Below, in pieces: positions 8,699 through 17,691 of a DNA stretch of 64,000 nt. The notes under the pieces are model-generated. The model searched no databases. It worked only from the letters and a program-made list of their open reading frames with translations, and was not told the origin of the DNA. The DNA comes from JAGOTP01 sp964582475 (GTDB taxonomy: Bacteria > Patescibacteriota > Patescibacteriia > 2-12-FULL-60-25): contig CAZOQS010000001.1 in assembly GCA_964582475.1 (NCBI GenBank), positions 310,001 to 374,000 of the forward strand. The letters are read 5' to 3'. Made by a program: the position numbers and the translations under genes. The stretch's first letter is position 1. The number at the start of each line of letters is the position of its first letter.

Positions 8699-9196
8699 AT
8701 GAACGTATCACGCCTCGTTTCCCATCCGTTCTTTGTTCTATTCAGCCTACAGACTATTCTCGCCTACGAATGGCTATCTGGCGGTTGGGAGAAGATCTAT
8801 GGGGGCCAGTTCGTTTCGAATATCGGCAAGACGCTTGCGCGCTTTGAAACGGGTAACCCACATGATTGGTATGTGAGTTCGCTCCTAAGTAGTGCAAAAA
8901 GCTACCCAACCGCTTTCGGTCTGCTTGTGCAGTGGGGTGAGCTACTCGCCGGAATCGGATTGCTCGCCGCTCTTGTGCTGTACGTGTTCAGCAAACAACG
9001 CTCGTCCAAGTGTTTTGCGCGGTACGTAACGGTGGCAGCGCTCTTAGGAGGCATGTTCATGAATCTGAACTTCTACTTTGCAGCCGGATGGACAAGTCCG
9101 AGTACGGGCGGACTAAATGCCCTTCTCTTTTGGGTGCAGGCCGTGCTGTTAGCGGCGTGGATCGTCATGCCACGAAAAGAACAGAAGGGGAGCTAG
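8699..9196 (+). CDS. DoxX-like four-helix membrane protein
   Basis: This 165-residue protein is read from the ATG at 8699; a longer reading overlaps nrdG. It has about four hydrophobic segments and the layout of the DoxX/TQO small-subunit superfamily. EKIYGGQFVSNIGKTLARF lies between helices 1 and 2, and LVQWGELLAGIGLLAAL follows in helix 2. DoxX-like proteins are linked to quinone or thiol redox chemistry in some bacteria, but here only the fold class is supported. It is the last gene of the nrd run, 19 bp after nrdG, and ends at a strong bidirectional terminator. Confidence 0.75.
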   Translation: MNVSRLVSHPFFVLFSLQTILAYEWLSGGWEKIYGGQFVSNIGKTLARFETGNPHDWYVSSLLSSAKSYPTAFGLLVQWGELLAGIGLLAALVLYVFSKQRSSKCFARYVTVAALLGGMFMNLNFYFAAGWTSPSTGGLNALLFWVQAVLLAAWIVMPRKEQKGS

Positions 9197-9237
9197 AAAC
9201 AAAAAACATCTCTTTCAAAAGAGATGTTTTTTGTTTC
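9196..9237. terminator. Bidirectional intrinsic terminator
   Basis: A perfect hairpin: arms of 18-19 bp ending AACATCTCTT and AAGAGATGTT around a TCAA loop, with A- and T-tracts on the two sides. It serves the plus-strand nrd run and the minus-strand gene ending at 9255. Confidence 0.9.
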
Positions 9238-9254
9238 GTGATATTTCTGTTGTC

Positions 9255-9662
9255 TTAACTCTGCTTTTGGAACAGCGAGCGATACTGTCCGCGCTGCTGC
9301 CACAAAAAGGCGAGGTTCAGGAGGAAGAGGATGTTCCCCATGATCGCTCCTGGCTTGTGCAGACCTCCGTCCAAGAAGGCGTGGAAGCCCACGATGTTCA
9401 AGGTGATGGGAAGAAGGAGAAGAGCGGCAAGGGCGGTGCGCTTGGTCCACAAGCACACAGCTGCAATAAGGAAGACGATCGAGTTGATAATCGAGATGTA
9501 GCGGCTCTTCATCATAATATCGATGAATTGGAACGCCTCTGGAGTGCCGTACATGTCTGGGGTTGGAGCGGGGAAGATGCCGAGCGCGCCAAGAATCGGA
9601 GTGATGAGCAAAAGCGTCAAAATAACCTTTCCAACGGTGGAAGCGAGAGCGGAGAGTTTCAT
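9255..9662 (-). CDS. Small four-helix membrane protein, DoxX-like layout
   Basis: The 135-residue protein starts at the ATG at 9662; the longer in-frame reading adds an unconserved hydrophilic leader. Four hydrophobic segments cover most of it. TPDMYGTPEAFQFIDIMM follows the first, and HAFLDGG sits between the third and fourth. The layout is like the adjacent DoxX-like gene, but similarity is weak and a family cannot be named firmly. It is transcribed towards the shared terminator and away from the exonuclease gene. Confidence 0.65.
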   Translation of the reverse strand: MKLSALASTVGKVILTLLLITPILGALGIFPAPTPDMYGTPEAFQFIDIMMKSRYISIINSIVFLIAAVCLWTKRTALAALLLLPITLNIVGFHAFLDGGLHKPGAIMGNILFLLNLAFLWQQRGQYRSLFQKQS

Positions 9663-9764
9663 AGATGGGGGTATCGTAGCGTGGATAGGGTGGGGGATCA
9701 ATGCGCGTGCCCTGCTTGCTTGTCGCTCTATATCCAACCTGTCATTATCGTATAAATATCAACT

Positions 9765-10364
9765 ATGATCGCGATCGACCACGAGTATCTTTCAGAGAGT
9801 GCCCCATTAGGGGATACTCCGGGTGAACGGCCAGATGTACAAAATGTGTATTGTGAGATTATGCAAATTGGTGCCTGCAAACTGGATGCAGATGGCATAG
9901 AGATAGGGACATTTAATGTTACGGTACAGTCACATAAACTTCATCATATTCCTGTGTGGCTATCTCGTATGACAGGTATGTCCGAAGAGAAACGTGCGAT
10001 GGGCCTTCCCTATCCCGAAGCGCTTCGTCAGCTCGTTGAATTTATCGGAGACGATAAAGAGATCTGGACGTTTAGTGGTGACTGGTGGGTCGTAGAAGGA
10101 AATGTGAAAGCGCATCAGATTCCCATGCCTCCTCAATTTCAGCAGCCATTCCAAAGAGCAAAGCCTCTCTTGGCGGATAAGGGAGTGACCCTAGAGCAAT
10201 TCAAGCAGGCGGGCTTCAGCGAAGTCTGCAGCGGAGGTCTCTACAAAGTTCTTGGAATTACACTACCCGCGATCGAGGGGGTGGGCACCCATGATGCTTC
10301 CCATGATGCTCGAAGCTTAGCACACTCCGTTTTTCATCTTGGATTGAAAGGCCTTGATGCGTAA
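9765..10364 (+). CDS. DEDDh-type 3'-5' exonuclease (ERI-1/RNase T-like)
   Basis: The 199-residue protein has ExoI motif AIDHEYL (Asp and Glu metal ligands) at its start and ExoIII motif HDASHDARSLAH near residue 178, with His and Asp spaced as in the DEDDh class. EIMQIGACKLDADG follows the first motif, as in ERI-1/RNase T-like exonucleases. Such enzymes trim RNA or DNA 3' ends with two metal ions. The substrate cannot be decided. It stands alone, divergent from the small membrane protein. Confidence 0.85.
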   Translation: MIAIDHEYLSESAPLGDTPGERPDVQNVYCEIMQIGACKLDADGIEIGTFNVTVQSHKLHHIPVWLSRMTGMSEEKRAMGLPYPEALRQLVEFIGDDKEIWTFSGDWWVVEGNVKAHQIPMPPQFQQPFQRAKPLLADKGVTLEQFKQAGFSEVCSGGLYKVLGITLPAIEGVGTHDASHDARSLAHSVFHLGLKGLDA

Positions 10365-10371
10365 TTGTGTG

Positions 10372-10836
10372 TCAACTCAGCGCACTTCTCAACGCATCCG
10401 CAAATGGTTTTCTATCGGATGCATCTGACACGTACGTGTTGAATAATTCTTGATGGAAATTGTCTCCCGTAAAACGAGGAACGATGTGAAGGTGATAATG
10501 GAAGGCGTGCTGGTCGCCGGTGGGCTCATTGTTTTGTACCAACGTGACCCCATCGCACGTTCGAGTGCTCTTGAGAGCGATGGCGATTTTTTGGGCCACT
10601 CCCAGAATGTGTTGCGCTTGCGCGGGTGAGAGATCGTACAGATTCTCGGAATGTTCGACAGGGACGAGTAGCGGATGCCCCTCGTTGCCGCGAATCGACT
10701 TTGATCCAATAAACCCAAGAACCAGTTCATCTCTGTAGAAGATGTCCGCTTGTTTGATCATCGTCTTCTCACTTTCAATTCCTTGGATCGCGAGGCAGAT
10801 GGGGCAGGAATAATTTTCAGGGGCATGATTGAACAT
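10372..10836 (-). CDS. HIT-family nucleotide hydrolase
   Basis: This 154-residue protein has the histidine-triad signature HYHLHIVPRF near residue 118 and the typical HPLLVPVEHSENLYDL strand-helix before it. HIT proteins hydrolyse nucleoside phosphoramidates or dinucleoside polyphosphates through a His-AMP intermediate. An N-terminal CPIC pair suggests a zinc site as in some bacterial HIT proteins. It lies 4 bp downstream of the HAD hydrolase gene (same strand) and is probably co-transcribed with it. Confidence 0.9.
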   Translation of the reverse strand: MFNHAPENYSCPICLAIQGIESEKTMIKQADIFYRDELVLGFIGSKSIRGNEGHPLLVPVEHSENLYDLSPAQAQHILGVAQKIAIALKSTRTCDGVTLVQNNEPTGDQHAFHYHLHIVPRFTGDNFHQELFNTYVSDASDRKPFADALRSALS

Positions 10837-10840
10837 AGGT

Positions 10841-11422
10841 CTACATCTCTAAAAATGAGTTTAACCTTGGGAGATCCGTGTAGCGAAATGTTGCGACTCC
10901 TGCTGCCTTCGCCGCATCCAGGTTTGGTTCGTCATGATCAACAAAAAGGATCTGGTCGCCTGGAATATTTTGATCTGCGAGAATCTTCTTGAAAAATTCT
11001 GGATCATCTTTTAAACACCCCATTTCAGCGGAGTTGTATATCCCATCAAAGAGAGCGCTGAATCCAAGGTCTTTTTGTAGGTAGGCGGCGCGCTCACGTG
11101 TTTGATTTGTTGCGAGATAGCATTTGACGCCCTGTTTCCGTAAGTCTCCTACAAGACGAATGACATCTTGGTTTACCTGGGTGTCTTTGTGCCAGTACGT
11201 GAGGAGACTGTCTACATCCCCCAGCCACTTCCAGACGGAGATTACTTTTTGGAGCTCTGCTTTGAGGTCTGCCTGACCTAGTTTGCATTGAGCAAAAGGT
11301 CCTTCAAAAAACGGTCGCATGGTTTCCCAGGTGGCGCCGTATTCTCTTTCGAGACGTGCCGAAAAACGCTCAGACGTAATCACGAGTCCATCAACGTCAA
11401 AGAGGATTACTCTGTAGTTCAT
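10841..11422 (-). CDS. HAD-superfamily (subfamily IA) hydrolase
   Basis: The protein (193 residues from the ATG at 11422) carries the HAD nucleophile motif FDVDGLVI, motif II in LATNQT, and the acidic motif IV in VDHDEPNLDAAKAAG. A helical cap follows motif I. These are signatures of small-molecule phosphatases such as phosphoglycolate phosphatase-like enzymes. The actual substrate is not evident. It lies between the Ldh-family gene (17 bp) and the HIT gene (4 bp) on the same strand. Confidence 0.88.
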   Translation of the reverse strand: MNYRVILFDVDGLVITSERFSARLEREYGATWETMRPFFEGPFAQCKLGQADLKAELQKVISVWKWLGDVDSLLTYWHKDTQVNQDVIRLVGDLRKQGVKCYLATNQTRERAAYLQKDLGFSALFDGIYNSAEMGCLKDDPEFFKKILADQNIPGDQILFVDHDEPNLDAAKAAGVATFRYTDLPRLNSFLEM

Positions 11423-11439
11423 AGAAAGAGGATAAACGA

Positions 11440-12441
11440 TCAACTTACAAACTTGATGAGCTCATTCCAGATCGGATCAGCTATCTCTATCTCGCCATTT
11501 GTCAGAGCTCGTGTTGCGAGTGCGTCTCCGTGCTCGCCCGGCAGGCTCACGTGTTGGCCGGCAATAGGTTTGGCCGCTTTTAGGCTGTCTACTAATTCTC
11601 GGCTGCGCTTCATGTATTCTTCTGTTCCGGCGAATAGACCTGGGTCGATGGCTAAGACAAACGTTCCTGCGCCATCCTCGCTGTGTCCGCCTGGGAAGCC
11701 AGCGAGTGAAAAGGCGCTCCCAAGGAGCTGAACGAACAGGGAGAGGCCGAATCCTTTATGTCCCGCAAAGGTGGTAATCGCTCCACCAACGGCTTCGCCC
11801 CCACCTTTGCCTAAGACTTCTGTCGCATCCGTTGTAGGTTCACCCTGGCTATTCAATCCGACACCTGCTGGGAGTGGCTCGCCTTTCAGCATAGCTTCGA
11901 CAACCGCGTAGTAGGCGATCGCTGCCGTTGCTGTATCGAAGACAACTTCACCGCCGTCATAGGGAAAAGCATAGGCGAGGGGATTCGTACCAAGTTTCCG
12001 CTCGGCTGATCCCGTTGGTGCAACGGCTGCCCAATCGCCATTCCCGACACAGACGAATCCAATAAAGCCCGCTTGAGCGATCTTGCGAGCGAAATACCCA
12101 ATAGCACCGGAAGACGTATGTGTACGATTTGAGGCGACAACTCCAACGCCATGATCTCGCGCCAGTTCAATAGCTTTCTCCGCCGCTTTGACACTCGCGA
12201 CCATCGAATGACCACCTGAAAAGAGCGCGCCACTTTTATTTTCTTTCACCAGTCTCAGTGGCTCCGTTTCGTCTGCGCGAGGAACACCACCCGTTGCGAT
12301 CTTCGCGATCCCCTGACTGTTCCCTCGAAGTTGAGCGTACAGGAGGACATCCTTAATGATTTGAGCGTCTTCATTGGTGTATCCAAGTTTTTGAACGCCC
12401 TCTAAGACTTTCGCGTTGAGCTCGCTGATGCTGATTTTCAT
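11440..12441 (-). CDS. Ldh-family NAD(P)-dependent 2-hydroxyacid dehydrogenase
   Basis: The 333-residue protein belongs to the YlbC/malate-L-lactate-sulfolactate dehydrogenase family, which is unrelated to Rossmann-type lactate dehydrogenases. Visible landmarks are RGNSQGIAKI (where R/H-S-H-G is the usual active-site motif, here altered to NSQG), ASNRTHTSSGAIGYFARKIA, GTNPLAYAFP and GHKGFGLSLFVQLL. The gene is followed by the HAD and HIT genes. The reaction could be interconversion of malate, lactate or another 2-hydroxyacid with its keto form. The replacement of the family His in the first motif leaves the substrate or activity uncertain. Confidence 0.88.
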   Translation of the reverse strand: MKISISELNAKVLEGVQKLGYTNEDAQIIKDVLLYAQLRGNSQGIAKIATGGVPRADETEPLRLVKENKSGALFSGGHSMVASVKAAEKAIELARDHGVGVVASNRTHTSSGAIGYFARKIAQAGFIGFVCVGNGDWAAVAPTGSAERKLGTNPLAYAFPYDGGEVVFDTATAAIAYYAVVEAMLKGEPLPAGVGLNSQGEPTTDATEVLGKGGGEAVGGAITTFAGHKGFGLSLFVQLLGSAFSLAGFPGGHSEDGAGTFVLAIDPGLFAGTEEYMKRSRELVDSLKAAKPIAGQHVSLPGEHGDALATRALTNGEIEIADPIWNELIKFVS

Positions 12442-12492
12442 AGAATAAAGGGACTATAGCTCTGCTTCAGCGTGTCGAAAAGGGAGGATGAC

Positions 12493-15400
12493 TTAACCTA
12501 GGTGCTGCTCGTTGGCATTATGCATCCTTCTACGGGGTGAGTGTTGTACGTGCAGTCTGAGTAAGTTGGGTACGACTTTTTCGATGACGCGTCTTACTAA
12601 TGGTGTCGGATTGTTCCCGTACAAGCCTAAAAGAAACCCTCTTCCTTCCAGACCGAGATTCGAGTTAATTGCGCGACAGACAGATTCTATTGTCTGCTCA
12701 TCCCAACCAAGCCGATAAGGGAAATATTGCCCAATGATATCTAGTGCTTTTGGATCTTTTCCTTTAGCTAAGGCTGTTAGGGCAATCTCTTGTCGATCCG
12801 TCGGTAATTCCATCATCAGTCTAGTTGTCGCCTGCATACAGAAATCAACATCTACATCCAAAAACCCGGCCTGCATAGCGATAAGAAACGCAGAGCTAAG
12901 GACGTCTAGATCCTGTTCTTGCTTAAAGAAGTCCTTAAAGACAGCGAGTATAGGAGCATACATTTGCTTTCCGAATTCATCCTCGACCATCGAATCAGTC
13001 ATCGCTTTGTAGGCAGCTATTTTTTGACTGCTATCAAGGGTTGGATAGATTTCACGAACAAGATCTGGGTATTGATACTCCATCGCGAATTTATGAAGGA
13101 CGAATCCCCACAGGACATTGCGCGCCGAATCGGCAGGGGATTTTGCTTGATGTTTCTCAAGAAGAAGTGTTCTTGCGAGTGCGCTACTGGACTGCATGAA
13201 CTCATCTAATAACACTTCCTTTGTATGGTGATGTACGTTCATTTCTGTGAGCGCAAAAATGACAACGTCACGATTTTGGCTCATTAAAAGACGATGTATA
13301 ATCCACTCAATCGCTTTCTCTGACAGTTTATCGTTCTCGAGCGCTTCTTTTGTGAGCTCTTGCCGAAGGCTTAGCCACTCCTCAACGGGTGTGTACAGCA
13401 AATTAATCACGGCTCGATCTTTTAGCAATGCATCCTCTTTGAACTTGAGAACGGCTTTCTTGGTAAATTCAGGATCTAAACAAGCGTAATCAATTATCTT
13501 TCCGAAGAGGTATTCTCTATCGGTCTGATCGAGATGTGGTCGTATTCTTTCGTAGAGGTCTGGGTGATCGTATGCCCAATGTTCTGTCTGTTCGGGCGAC
13601 GACCTTGAACGCATCAAGCCGATGAACTGTTTAAGATCGCTCGTTCTGACAAAGGGAAATAGTGCATCAAGAGTATCTAGCTCATCTTCGTGATGAGTGG
13701 AGAGTAATAAATGAATCCATACTTGTTTTGCTCGCGGGGACAGGTGATGGAGGTGCTGGTTTGCCGTATGGGGGAGCGCCTCCATGAAGCCACGAACTCG
13801 TTCAATGACGTTATTTGTTTCAGCGGTCTCAAATTCAAGGGCGATCGCCTCCATTTTATCAAGTGCATACACGCTCCCGGCAGTATGCATTATGTCAGCG
13901 TGCTCGCCTTTATAGGCAAGCTTCGCGGCTTCGTTTAAATACTCAAATGCTTGTCCGGGAGGAGCTTCTGCCTCCACTTCTCGTGCAATAAAAGTTCCCT
14001 TCATGAATAGCGGTGGACGATGGGCAAGCTGAATTGCTGCAACCCGCTGAATTGGATCATCCCCACATAGACTTAAGGACAAGATCTTACGAACTCCCTC
14101 TGCTGCGGGTAGACCTACCGTGGAGCAGTTGAGTTTCACTCGTTCCTCGGATGGTTGAGTAGCCGCTACTACATCCGTTACTGTAGAGAAGATGGCTGCT
14201 CGTTCGAGCAGGAGAATGTCCGCGTGCTGTGATCTCGTGCGCATTCGGCCATGTTCACCTGGCAGCAGGAGCGTCGGCGGCCGAAATGATCGAAGCTCGA
14301 AGGTAGATCGCTTATTTGAATCCGAGAGGTTGTGCTTCGATTCCTTGAATAGGCCATTCAGCGCAGACTCCTGCGATGTCTCTGCATGAAGGTGAAATGT
14401 TACTAAATCGGCCGGTAGATGATGCTCAGCGGCGCGCGTAGTTTCACGCAACACTTTAAATTGCTCGGCCGTAAGAGGTGTAGCCCCTCGCGTTCGGACT
14501 TCAACACAGCCCAGATCCCTAGAGGTCTCTTCTAGACCACCGGGAGCTGGTCTATTTATAGATTCGAGCTCACTTTTCACGCGGTCAACGATCTCGTGCA
14601 GGCTAGATACGGAGGAATCAAATGCCGTTGTGCTATACGGAGCGAATTCAAATTCTATCCCGAACTTCTGACGTCCAAGCTCTTCCGCCTCAGCTTCGTT
14701 ATCGGTAATCGTCAGTAAGTTCAAGCGATCTATGTCCTTCAGGAGCTTCACCCACTCTCCTGCTGATAGTTGAGCCAGCGTATTCAGATTGCCGCTCACA
14801 CGATCCAAAACCTGTCCTCGGAATTCAAGGTACTGATCACGTAGTTTTGTGAGCGCCCCGCCCTCACGGCTCTGGGCGGCGGGGTCCGTCAGAAGAGCGA
14901 TGGCGATCGGCGCTTGATATTCCCGCTGCGCGGCCACTGTTTCTGCAAGCGCCTCCTTTGCCTCACGAGGAATTATTTCATAGGGAACCGTATCGAACAG
15001 CAGATAAAGAAGTGCGCGTACCTGAACATCCTTTTCTTGTTTGATGATATCCGCACAGCGGAGAAAGACCTCAGGAGAGTAGATCTCTGAGGGATTCGCT
15101 GTGTACTGATAGAGGCTTGAAATAGAATCTACGAGCAAACACCGTTCATCTACTCGAAGCTCGCCCCAGATTTCTGGCATGAACAAGAGAGCGATCTGCT
15201 GATAAGGCGCTTCACCTTTGTACACGCGTTTTTTCAACGCCATCTCATTTCCTTCTCGATCGAGACGGCGACCAGTTGTAGGCGTATCATCTATCTCCGA
15301 ACGTTGGATGCTTGGATGCAGCACTACTTGATGCTCCGCAAAAAATTCTGCAAGAAATCCTTCGCGGGCAAGTGTGAGCTTCGATCCTGGAGTTTCTGCG

Positions 15401-15897
15401 CGCTCGATGGCGATCGCCTGGGCAGCGCCTCGCACAAACGTGGTCGCATTTCCACTCTCTTTTGACACAGGAGAAAATCCCGCCGCCTCCATCAGGCGCG
15501 AAATATAAATGGCCTGTTGATCAGGATGACCCGTGTATAGATTCGGAGAAAACTTTCGGTGAGCATCACGTACGCGTTCAATTTCTTCCGGTGCGAACCC
15601 AAAGTATTCCGGACGCTCTTCTTTAAGGTGCTCTTTTGGCGCTTTACTGATGTCTGTTTCAACGAGGACCTGATCGGATGATGTGTCTGCCGGGATGTAG
15701 ATCCCTCCATCCGACGAACGAGAAAACGCGTTCTGTTTGAACTCGTCAGGTATGGCTTTTGCTATGCTTGGAACGACAACTCTCGTGTCACGCGAAGCAG
15801 GATGGGCCTGACGGGACAAAATACGATCACCTTGGCGCAAGGATTCTCCTCTTGGGTCTAGAATGAGCGGTTGGTGCTCGCCTCTCGTGGGGTGCAT
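12493..15897 (-). CDS. Large helical protein with possible embedded amidoligase/GCS-like core
   Basis: I do not recognise this 1134-residue soluble protein as a named family. Residues about 410-510 have the pattern of carboxylate-amine ligases: GIEFEFAP, then LGCVEVRTRGATPLTAEQF, then VTFHLHAE, matching the GxExE, E-x-PL and G-x-H-x-H positions of amidoligase/GCS-type enzymes. The first 400 residues and the long C-terminal half are mainly helical, and the C-terminal half could be HEAT-like. The ATG at 15897 lies inside the preceding kinase gene (40-bp overlap), so a downstream start is also possible. Related partners and substrate are unknown; the ligase idea is inference. Confidence 0.7.
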   Translation of the reverse strand: MHPTRGEHQPLILDPRGESLRQGDRILSRQAHPASRDTRVVVPSIAKAIPDEFKQNAFSRSSDGGIYIPADTSSDQVLVETDISKAPKEHLKEERPEYFGFAPEEIERVRDAHRKFSPNLYTGHPDQQAIYISRLMEAAGFSPVSKESGNATTFVRGAAQAIAIERAETPGSKLTLAREGFLAEFFAEHQVVLHPSIQRSEIDDTPTTGRRLDREGNEMALKKRVYKGEAPYQQIALLFMPEIWGELRVDERCLLVDSISSLYQYTANPSEIYSPEVFLRCADIIKQEKDVQVRALLYLLFDTVPYEIIPREAKEALAETVAAQREYQAPIAIALLTDPAAQSREGGALTKLRDQYLEFRGQVLDRVSGNLNTLAQLSAGEWVKLLKDIDRLNLLTITDNEAEAEELGRQKFGIEFEFAPYSTTAFDSSVSSLHEIVDRVKSELESINRPAPGGLEETSRDLGCVEVRTRGATPLTAEQFKVLRETTRAAEHHLPADLVTFHLHAETSQESALNGLFKESKHNLSDSNKRSTFELRSFRPPTLLLPGEHGRMRTRSQHADILLLERAAIFSTVTDVVAATQPSEERVKLNCSTVGLPAAEGVRKILSLSLCGDDPIQRVAAIQLAHRPPLFMKGTFIAREVEAEAPPGQAFEYLNEAAKLAYKGEHADIMHTAGSVYALDKMEAIALEFETAETNNVIERVRGFMEALPHTANQHLHHLSPRAKQVWIHLLLSTHHEDELDTLDALFPFVRTSDLKQFIGLMRSRSSPEQTEHWAYDHPDLYERIRPHLDQTDREYLFGKIIDYACLDPEFTKKAVLKFKEDALLKDRAVINLLYTPVEEWLSLRQELTKEALENDKLSEKAIEWIIHRLLMSQNRDVVIFALTEMNVHHHTKEVLLDEFMQSSSALARTLLLEKHQAKSPADSARNVLWGFVLHKFAMEYQYPDLVREIYPTLDSSQKIAAYKAMTDSMVEDEFGKQMYAPILAVFKDFFKQEQDLDVLSSAFLIAMQAGFLDVDVDFCMQATTRLMMELPTDRQEIALTALAKGKDPKALDIIGQYFPYRLGWDEQTIESVCRAINSNLGLEGRGFLLGLYGNNPTPLVRRVIEKVVPNLLRLHVQHSPRRRMHNANEQHLG

Positions 15898-16478
15898 AAA
15901 GCTCGTGAAAGTATACCATGCGTCAAAACCTGTAGTTCCGCCTCAGCCGCGTCAGGATCGCTGAATGAGGGGTACCCATACTTTTCCGCCTGTGCAAGAT
16001 AGTTTGGACGCTCCACGGTAAAAAACATATAGGCTTCTACTCGTTGTAATTCTTCCTTGTCGCTCCAACGAGGTTTTTGTTTGAGACGTTCTAAGATTTG
16101 GTCTTCAGATGCTGCTACCAAGACGACACCTTTCAGAGGAAGCTGCTGCATAAGGTGAGGTAATAGACCTACCCCCTCGAAGATTGCAGGTTTTCCTTCC
16201 GAGAGAATTTCCTCGATATGTTTTTTCGCGGTTGGCCAAATTGCCTCTGACTGATCCACGATGTCCTGCCACAATTTCTCAGGAGAGGATGTGCGATAAT
16301 ACTCAGCTTCATCTTTGTGCCAAAAGTAGTTGTACCAGGGCTCTAGAAGGGGATCGTGCTGTACCGAATCCCACAGATCATCTAGTTTGACGTGCCGCAT
16401 CCCTAGCGAAGTACAAAGCTTGTCGGCGAGGAAGCTTTTCCCTGCTGTGGGTATTCCAGTGATGAAAACGGAATGCAT
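15858..16478 (-). CDS. P-loop kinase (AAA_33/shikimate-kinase-like)
   Basis: The 206-residue protein opens with a Walker A motif in FITGIPTAGKSFLADKL, followed by LDDLWDSV where small-molecule kinases bind substrate. The GIPTAGKS form is common in zeta-toxin-like and adenylylsulfate/shikimate-like kinases. The rest is helical, with a lid-like RLKQKPRW. Its 3' end overlaps the start of the 1134-residue gene, so the two are probably co-expressed. No substrate can be assigned. Confidence 0.85.
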   Translation of the reverse strand: MHSVFITGIPTAGKSFLADKLCTSLGMRHVKLDDLWDSVQHDPLLEPWYNYFWHKDEAEYYRTSSPEKLWQDIVDQSEAIWPTAKKHIEEILSEGKPAIFEGVGLLPHLMQQLPLKGVVLVAASEDQILERLKQKPRWSDKEELQRVEAYMFFTVERPNYLAQAEKYGYPSFSDPDAAEAELQVLTHGILSRALCTPREASTNRSF

Positions 16479-16589
16479 AGCAAGAGGATTGTTTCATGAC
16501 TTAAACAAAATTACTATTTGCTTCGTCATTTGCCACTACGGGTTACCTCGTTACCCAGCCCCCATACAAGATAGAGATTCGGTGACGAG

Positions 16590-16638
16590 GGGGTAGATCC
16601 GGAACGTAGATCCACCAAGCGGTGGTATTCCGTACCCC
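16590..16638 (-). terminator. Hairpin downstream of the metzincin gene
   Basis: On the minus strand, just after the metzincin stop, three nested stems can form: GGGGTA/TACCCC, CGGAA/TTCCG and CCACC/GGTGG around GCTT. There is no U-tract, so termination is plausible but not certain. Confidence 0.55.
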
Positions 16639-16652
16639 AAGTCTTCTGATTG

Positions 16653-17378
16653 TCAGTCGCGCACACCCGTTGGTCGAAACAGCTCCGCGTTGGCGGTTCT
16701 GAACCGCTTGCGGAGATGTTCTTGGCAGAGCGCGCAGAACGGAGACAGGCCGGTCAGCCGGTCGTGCGTGATCTCGTCCCAGCCCCGGTAGCTTCCGCGC
16801 TGACGCATGATGCAGGGGAGCGTGCAGTGCTGGCCGAGGTTCCACTCGACGTACTCCGTGCGCTGTACCGGAACGAGTCCGAGCGTGTGGCTGAACTCAT
16901 GCATCACGATCGTGCGAAAGCATTCGCGCGGATCCTCTCCCCACACGGGTTTGAGAAACTGGTCGATCGACACGATGCACCCGTACCCCTGCGTACCGGA
17001 CCCGAAGACGAAGTCCGAGTCTCCGAAGTAGATGCCCTGACGAACAATGAAGACATCGTGATGACGTCCCTCATCATCCTGCCAGGGCTCCTCCATGAAG
17101 GCTCGCAGGATCGGGGTCGTGTGGAGCTTGTGAGGGAAGTCGCTCTCACGCCTTCCTTCCTCGATCAGCCAGTCGACGCTGTGGTGTGCGATGAGTTCTC
17201 CCCTCCGTCGGTGGTTCGGATGTCGCCAGGCGCCGAGATTACGGATCGGCATTTGTCCAGCGACGCCGCTGAAGCGCAGAACGGTCTGAATGGCCTCTTC
17301 TGCGATGCGAAGCCACCCCTCGGGAACGCCCGGTTCGCAGGTGAGAATGATCGGAATGAGTGGGAAATGAGCGCTCAT
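16653..17378 (-). CDS. Archaemetzincin-like zinc metalloprotease with widened motif
   Basis: The 241-residue protein carries HEFSHTLG, the start of a metzincin zinc site. Then come HC 16 residues later, C-x3-C-I-M, and a CALC pair 23 residues further on. Archaemetzincins have HExxHxxGx3Cx4CxMx17CxxC, so all elements are present in order but with an insertion between the helix and the third ligand. The likely activity is zinc-dependent aminopeptidase or protease; there is no signal peptide. The start is firm: GGAGG SD, ATG, and upstream TTGACA promoter. GC content is visibly higher than in the flanking genes, suggesting transfer. It is divergent from the gene at 17692. Confidence 0.75.
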   Translation of the reverse strand: MSAHFPLIPIILTCEPGVPEGWLRIAEEAIQTVLRFSGVAGQMPIRNLGAWRHPNHRRRGELIAHHSVDWLIEEGRRESDFPHKLHTTPILRAFMEEPWQDDEGRHHDVFIVRQGIYFGDSDFVFGSGTQGYGCIVSIDQFLKPVWGEDPRECFRTIVMHEFSHTLGLVPVQRTEYVEWNLGQHCTLPCIMRQRGSYRGWDEITHDRLTGLSPFCALCQEHLRKRFRTANAELFRPTGVRD

Positions 17379-17420
17379 CAGACGCCTCCGTTGTTGGTTA
17401 TTGCCGTTTGATGAAGGGTA

Positions 17421-17449
17421 GATAATGACAGAAGCGGAGAATATGTCAA
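17421..17449 (-). promoter_or_regulatory. Promoter of the metzincin gene
   Basis: Reading the minus strand: TTGACA (17449-17444), 17-bp spacer, ATTATC (17426-17421). A GGAGG ribosome-binding site follows before the ATG at 17378. It is one of two divergent promoters in the AT-rich 313-bp gap 17379-17691; the middle of that gap shows nothing else I can name. Confidence 0.65.
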
Positions 17450-17597
17450 TAATGAGTTATTTTCGTAAGATTCCAGTCTAGGGATAAGGCATGTTGTTCG
17501 AAGATATTCATATATTCCAAATGAGCTAAGGACGGGTTCAGCTCTTGTTGATTTTAATGGTTATGTGCACATTATTATTATGAATAACCATAAAATA

Positions 17598-17626
17598 TTG
17601 ACATTTTATAGGTATTTTGATAATTT
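17598..17626 (+). promoter_or_regulatory. Promoter of the 17692 gene
   Basis: TTGACA at 17598-17603, 17-bp spacer, TAATTT at 17621-17626. The -10 lies 66 bp before the GTG start at 17692, which rules out the longer reading from 17617. Confidence 0.7.
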
Positions 17627-17691
17627 CATCCGTCGGCCAAAGAGCGTTTACGCTCACATTCGGCCGAAACTTTCAACGCAAGAGGTGCAAA

